Assembly: GCA_035290065.1 (NCBI GenBank)
Contig: DATDVD010000055.1
Coordinates: forward strand, 1 to 9,133
From: DATDVD01 sp035290065
GTDB lineage: Bacteria > Pseudomonadota > Gammaproteobacteria > Coxiellales > Coxiellaceae
Direction: 5' to 3'
DNA: 9,133 bases
Below, one piece after another: positions 6,396-9,133 of the stretch. The position numbers and the translations under genes were made by a program. Numbering within the stretch: the stretch's first letter is position 1; the number at the start of each line of letters is the position of its first letter. The notes under the pieces are model-generated. The model saw only the letters and a program-made list of their open reading frames with translations. It was not told the origin of the DNA and ran no database searches.

Positions 6396-7184
6396 ATGTT
6401 ATTGGATCAAAAGATTATTTTAGTGACCGGTTCCACCACCGGCATCGGCGCTGCTATTGCGCGTGCATGTGCGCGAGCAGGAGCCAAGGTGATGATTCAT
6501 GGGCGTGATCAAGATCGCGCCAAAGCATTAGTGCAAGAATTGGGCGATGATCGCACGCACTATGTATTAGGTGATTTAAGCGATGCAGATTTTTCTGAAA
6601 AAGTAGTGGATGAAACAGTTCGTCATTTTGGGCGAATAGATGGATTAGTCAATAACGGCGCTATTGCGCATCCGGTTACGTTTATTGAAGATTGTGATGC
6701 TAGAACGTTTGATGCCATTGCGGCCATTAATTTGCGCTCGCCGGTATTATCCACACGCCGTGCTGTAAAGTATTTTCGTCAACAAGGTAGCGGGACGGTG
6801 CTATCCATTGGTTCTATCAACGCGTATTGCGGGCAAAGTGATTTGCTGTTGTATGCGATGTTTAAAGGCGCGTTAATGACCATGACACGCAACTTAGCGA
6901 ATACCTTAGGCCCTGAAAAAATTCGATTTAATCAAATTAATGTCGGTTGGACGTTAACGGAAAATGAAATTGCGTTAAAGAAAAAAGAAGGCTTGCCGGA
7001 TGATTGGCCGAGCAAAGTGCCGCAAGCATTTGCGCCGTTTGGATCGTTGTTGACGCCAGAAAATGTAGCCGAACATGCCGTATTTTGGTTGTCGGATGCC
7101 TCCTATCCCGTGACAGGTTCTGTCTGCGAAGTAGAAACCTACCCCATTATCGGCCGCAATTTAATTGGAGATTTAAATTTATAA
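6396..7184 (+). CDS. Short-chain dehydrogenase/reductase, probable sugar or sugar-acid dehydrogenase
   Basis: A 262-residue classical SDR with a Rossmann fold. It has the cofactor motif TGSTTGIG (about 11-18) and the complete catalytic tetrad Asn112, Ser140, Tyr153 and Lys157 (YAMFK). The usual NNAG motif reads NNGA (86-89), an order seen in some SDRs. The end of the second strand is IHGRD, whose arginine suggests NADP(H) use, as an inference. It starts 2 bp after the transporter stop with a modest AAGAGA ribosome site, so it is probably expressed with the transporter. A REPIN begins 3 bp after its stop. Beside a lactonase and an aldonate dehydratase it may oxidise an aldose to its lactone, but oxidation of a hydroxyl on an aldonate (gluconate 5-dehydrogenase-like) is an alternative. 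Confidence 0.88.
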   Translation: MLLDQKIILVTGSTTGIGAAIARACARAGAKVMIHGRDQDRAKALVQELGDDRTHYVLGDLSDADFSEKVVDETVRHFGRIDGLVNNGAIAHPVTFIEDCDARTFDAIAAINLRSPVLSTRRAVKYFRQQGSGTVLSIGSINAYCGQSDLLLYAMFKGALMTMTRNLANTLGPEKIRFNQINVGWTLTENEIALKKKEGLPDDWPSKVPQAFAPFGSLLTPENVAEHAVFWLSDASYPVTGSVCEVETYPIIGRNLIGDLNL

Positions 7185-7187
7185 CCC

Positions 7188-7285
7188 GTAGGGGTCGACC
7201 GTGGTCGACCCGAGAATCCCGAGAATCCCGAGGATATGGCACAAGATTTAGATTTGAGCCCGGGCAGACCACGGTCTGCCCCTAC
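7188..7285 (+). repeat. REPIN copy 4, chimeric and with an expanded spacer
   Basis: A 98-bp unit. GTAG (7188-7191) precedes a left stem of a different type, GGGTCGACC/GGTCGACCC (7192-7200/7203-7211). The right arm is the common type, GGGCAGACC/GGTCTGCCC (7262-7270/7273-7281) plus CTAC. The spacer carries CGAGAATCC twice in tandem (7211-7228), then GATATGGCAC and the conserved CACAAGATTTA. It begins 3 bp after the dehydrogenase stop, inside the presumed operon. Confidence 0.85.
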
Positions 7286-7291
7286 AGAAGA

Positions 7292-7312
7292 GGGGAGATT
7301 CTTCATCTCCCC
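7292..7312 (+). repeat. Short hairpin between REP elements
   Basis: GGGGAGAT (7292-7299) and ATCTCCCC (7305-7312) pair perfectly around a TCTTC loop. There is no T-run after it, so it is not a standard intrinsic terminator. With the flanking REPs it makes a continuous run of hairpins from 7188 to 7336 between the dehydrogenase and dehydratase genes, which could protect or partly terminate the message. Confidence 0.6.
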
Positions 7313-7349
7313 GTAGGGGTCGACCGTGGTCGACCCAAGAATATGGCAC
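7313..7349 (+). repeat. REP copy 5, single arm with truncated spacer
   Basis: GTAG (7313-7316) is followed by GGGTCGACC/GGTCGACCC (7317-7325/7328-7336), the same stem type as the left arm of copy 4. A spacer fragment follows, ending ATATGGCAC (7341-7349) and matching the copy 4 spacer (GATATGGCAC). The right half is missing. The element ends 41 bp before the dehydratase start. Confidence 0.75.
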
Positions 7350-7390
7350 TCAACAAAAAATTTTCACATTTTGAAAATAAAGAGGAATTC

Positions 7391-8602
7391 ATGAAAATTA
7401 AAGACGTTAAAGTATTTGTATGCTCGCCCGGTCGAAATTTCGTCACGGTAAAAATTATTACCGATGAAGGCATTTATGGCATAGGAGACGCCACGTTAAA
7501 TGGCCGTGAATTATCAGTGGCCTCTTATTTAGAAGATCATTTAGCTCCTTGCTTAATTAATCGCGACCCCTTTCAAACCGAAGATATTTGGCAATACTTT
7601 TACAAAGGGGCGTATTGGCGCCGTGGCCCCGTAACCATGGCGGCGATTTCAGCGATTGATATGGCATTGTGGGATATTAAAGGTAAAGCACTCAATACGC
7701 CGGTTTATAATTTGTTAGGCGGTCGTTGTCGAACGGGTGTGATGGTGTATGGCCATGCGAATGGATTTGATATTTCGGAAGCCGTGGAAGAAGTGGGTAA
7801 ATATATTGATAACGGATATTTAGCCATTCGTGCCCAATGCGGCGTGCCTGGTTTAAAAAGCACTTACGGAGTTTCCAAAAAAGATAAAATGTTCTATGAA
7901 CCGGCTGAAAAAGGATTGCCGCCTGAAAACGAATGGTCCACTGAGAAATATTTAAATCACGTACCCCAATTATTTCAAAAAATTCGAGACATCTATGGCG
8001 ATGATCCCCATTTATTGCACGATTGCCATCATCGGCTAACACCCATTGAAGCCGCGCGTTTAGGAAAAGCGTTGGAGCCGTATCATTTATTTTGGTTAGA
8101 AGATACCGTGCCTGCGGAATTACAAGAAGGATTTCGTATTATTCGCCAACACACCACCACACCTTTAGCGGTGGGTGAAGTGTTTAACGTGATTTACGAC
8201 ACGCATATTTTATTTACCGAACAATTAATCGATTACTGCCGGATGGCAATTGCGCACGCGGGTGGTTTATCCCACATGAAAAAAGTCGCGGCGATGGCAG
8301 AGATGTATCACGTAAAAATGGGATGTCACGGCCCCACAGACGTATCGCCTATTACCATGTCTGCGATGGTTCACTTCAATCTCAGCATTAATAATTTCGG
8401 CGCTATGGAATTTATGCGCCACACGCCTGAAACGGATGAAGTGTTCCCTCACACGTACACACTCAATAAAGGTTACCTAAACGCCCCCGATCAACCGGGC
8501 CTAGGCGTCGATTTTAACGAAAAACTAGCCGCCAAATACCCCTACGAACGCGCCTACCTTCCCGTCAACCGTAAACTAGATGGCACGATGTTCAGTTGGT
8601 AG
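7391..8602 (+). CDS. rspA: RspA/D-mannonate dehydratase-like enolase-superfamily enzyme
   Basis: A 403-residue protein, matching the usual length of E. coli RspA and ManD enzymes and very similar to RspA along its whole length. The group dehydrates D-mannonate and/or D-gluconate to KDG. Visible residues are Arg147 and Tyr159 (base pair on the second strand), the metal ligands Asp211, Glu237 and Glu263, and His213 (HDCHH) as the acid/base on the third strand. LNGRELSVASYL and FYKGAYWRRGPVTM near the N-terminus match the capping domain. HGPTD has Pro315 where high-activity ManDs are recalled to have Ala. The start is set by AGAGGAATTC directly before the ATG and by family length, although the frame is open far upstream. 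The SDR lies upstream across a run of REP hairpins. Its product would be the KdgK substrate. Confidence 0.9.
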   Translation: MKIKDVKVFVCSPGRNFVTVKIITDEGIYGIGDATLNGRELSVASYLEDHLAPCLINRDPFQTEDIWQYFYKGAYWRRGPVTMAAISAIDMALWDIKGKALNTPVYNLLGGRCRTGVMVYGHANGFDISEAVEEVGKYIDNGYLAIRAQCGVPGLKSTYGVSKKDKMFYEPAEKGLPPENEWSTEKYLNHVPQLFQKIRDIYGDDPHLLHDCHHRLTPIEAARLGKALEPYHLFWLEDTVPAELQEGFRIIRQHTTTPLAVGEVFNVIYDTHILFTEQLIDYCRMAIAHAGGLSHMKKVAAMAEMYHVKMGCHGPTDVSPITMSAMVHFNLSINNFGAMEFMRHTPETDEVFPHTYTLNKGYLNAPDQPGLGVDFNEKLAAKYPYERAYLPVNRKLDGTMFSW

Positions 8603-8608
8603 CTAAAG

Positions 8609-8664
8609 AAGGAATCAAGTTTCTAGTATTATTTAAGAATGAACAGCTAGAAACTTGACTCTTT
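8609..8664. terminator. Long inverted repeat, probable bidirectional terminator between convergent genes
   Basis: TCAAGTTTCTAG (8615-8626) and CTAGAAACTTGA (8647-8658) pair perfectly around a 20-base loop. Beyond one mismatch the pairing continues to 8609 and 8664. The right arm lies inside the last codons of the aldolase gene. T-runs on either side are short and broken, so termination strength is uncertain, but position and symmetry suit a terminator shared by both genes. Confidence 0.55.
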
Positions 8665-9133
8665 GTCTCAAGACCTCCCACATCCACTGATGTTGTTGAT
8701 CCCGAACTTCGCGTTTACTTTTTTGTACGGATTCTTTTGAAAGATTATCCGCCTGTGATAATCCCATTTGTTTCGCTTTAATATGAATCTTCGAAGCTTG
8801 ATTGGCAATGATCATATCCCATAAGGCGGATGAGAGCGTAGGGCCTGTCGTAAATAAACCGTGATTTTTAGCAATAACTATCGATTTATTTCCCAATGCT
8901 TTTGCAATGGCTAATCCTTCTTCCGAGGTACGCACAGGGCCCGTAAATCCGTGATAGATGCCTTGATCTCCGAAAATCGATGCGCCTAATTGCGTAAAAG
9001 GTTCGATGGATTGGTCTAATAAGCTCATTAAGACCGTGTGTTCTGAGTGGGTATGAACAATAGCTTGAATATCGTGGCGCAAACGATAAATTTCACGATG
9101 AATAAATTCGCCAGGATGAGGGGCTGCCTGTTT
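8633..9133 (-). CDS. Class II aldolase/adducin-family protein, 5' part outside window
   Basis: A zinc-dependent aldolase-fold protein related to L-fuculose-phosphate and ribulose-5-phosphate 4-epimerase-type enzymes. The frame stays open to the window edge (17 further codons beyond the TTG at 9082, starting KQAAPHPGEFIHREIYR), so the start is outside. Numbering from the edge, Glu9 (PGE, catalytic position), His27 and His29 (HTHSEH, zinc) and His91 (AKNHG, third zinc ligand) are present. The His29-His91 gap of 62 is close to the 61 of E. coli FucA. The 166 visible residues are most of a normal domain. The end (VKFLAVHS) overlaps a long inverted repeat shared with the rspA-like gene. The substrate is unknown. 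The context suggests cleavage or decarboxylation of a sugar-acid derivative, as inference only. Confidence 0.85.
   Translation of the reverse strand, partial: KQAAPHPGEFIHREIYRLRHDIQAIVHTHSEHTVLMSLLDQSIEPFTQLGASIFGDQGIYHGFTGPVRTSEEGLAIAKALGNKSIVIAKNHGLFTTGPTLSSALWDMIIANQASKIHIKAKQMGLSQADNLSKESVQKSKREVRDQQHQWMWEVLRQRVKFLAVHS

Noticed and set aside
7360..7378. ATTTTCA-CATTT-TGAAAAT inverted repeat before the dehydratase
   Set aside because: Seven AT-rich pairs in an AT-rich leader are easily expected by chance, with no promoter next to it to support an operator.
7004..7390. Longer N-terminus for the dehydratase by the upstream open frame
   Set aside because: The extra 129 residues read through the dehydrogenase gene and REP hairpins in another frame and have no family counterpart. 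The ATG at 7391 has a good ribosome site and gives the normal length.
8633..9082. A complete short aldolase starting at TTG 9082
   Set aside because: The frame continues to the window edge with typical aldolase sequence (PGEFIHREIYR), so the TTG codes an internal leucine and the gene is partial.

Overview
The window looks like a chromosomal segment of a gammaproteobacterium of moderate GC content (roughly 40-45% by eye). KdgK, RspA/ManD and RelE closely resemble the enterobacterial proteins as I remember them. Extragenic GTAG-type palindromes are abundant. A Legionellales/Coxiella-like relative is possible, but nothing here fixes the genus.

Layout. (1) 1-900 (+): 2-keto-3-deoxygluconate kinase, missing only its first few codons at the left edge. 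(2) 901-1152: a convergent gap filled by two 78-bp REP doublets (REPINs). (3) 1153-2469 (-): an NCS2/AzgA-type purine permease with its own promoter, followed upstream by a third REPIN. (4) 2627-4741 (-): a compact four-gene unit, read as Phd/YefM-type antitoxin, RelE toxin, an unrecognised 231-residue protein and an SMP-30/gluconolactonase. The genes are separated by an 11-bp overlap, 4 bp and 1 bp. A good sigma-70 promoter and a perfect 18-bp palindromic operator precede the antitoxin. (5) 5002-8602 (+): a sugar/H+ symporter, a short-chain dehydrogenase and an RspA/D-mannonate dehydratase-like enolase-superfamily enzyme. The first two genes are 2 bp apart. REP elements fill most of the gap before the third. 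(6) 8633-9133 (-): a class II aldolase running off the right edge, convergent with the rspA-like gene and sharing a long hairpin with it.

How the genes work together (inference). The sugar genes fit a non-phosphorylative oxidative route. The symporter imports an aldose or sugar acid, the SDR oxidises it, the SMP-30 lactonase opens the aldonolactone, and the RspA/ManD-like enzyme dehydrates the aldonate to 2-keto-3-deoxygluconate. KdgK then phosphorylates that to KDPG for the Entner-Doudoroff pathway. The class II aldolase could serve a side branch.

The toxin-antitoxin cassette lies exactly between two arms of this route that would otherwise be divergent, and it is visibly more AT-rich. It has probably inserted there and placed the lactonase behind the toxin-antitoxin promoter. 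The REPINs carry compensatory base changes in their stems, which points to selection on the hairpin and mobilisation by a RAYT transposase encoded elsewhere.
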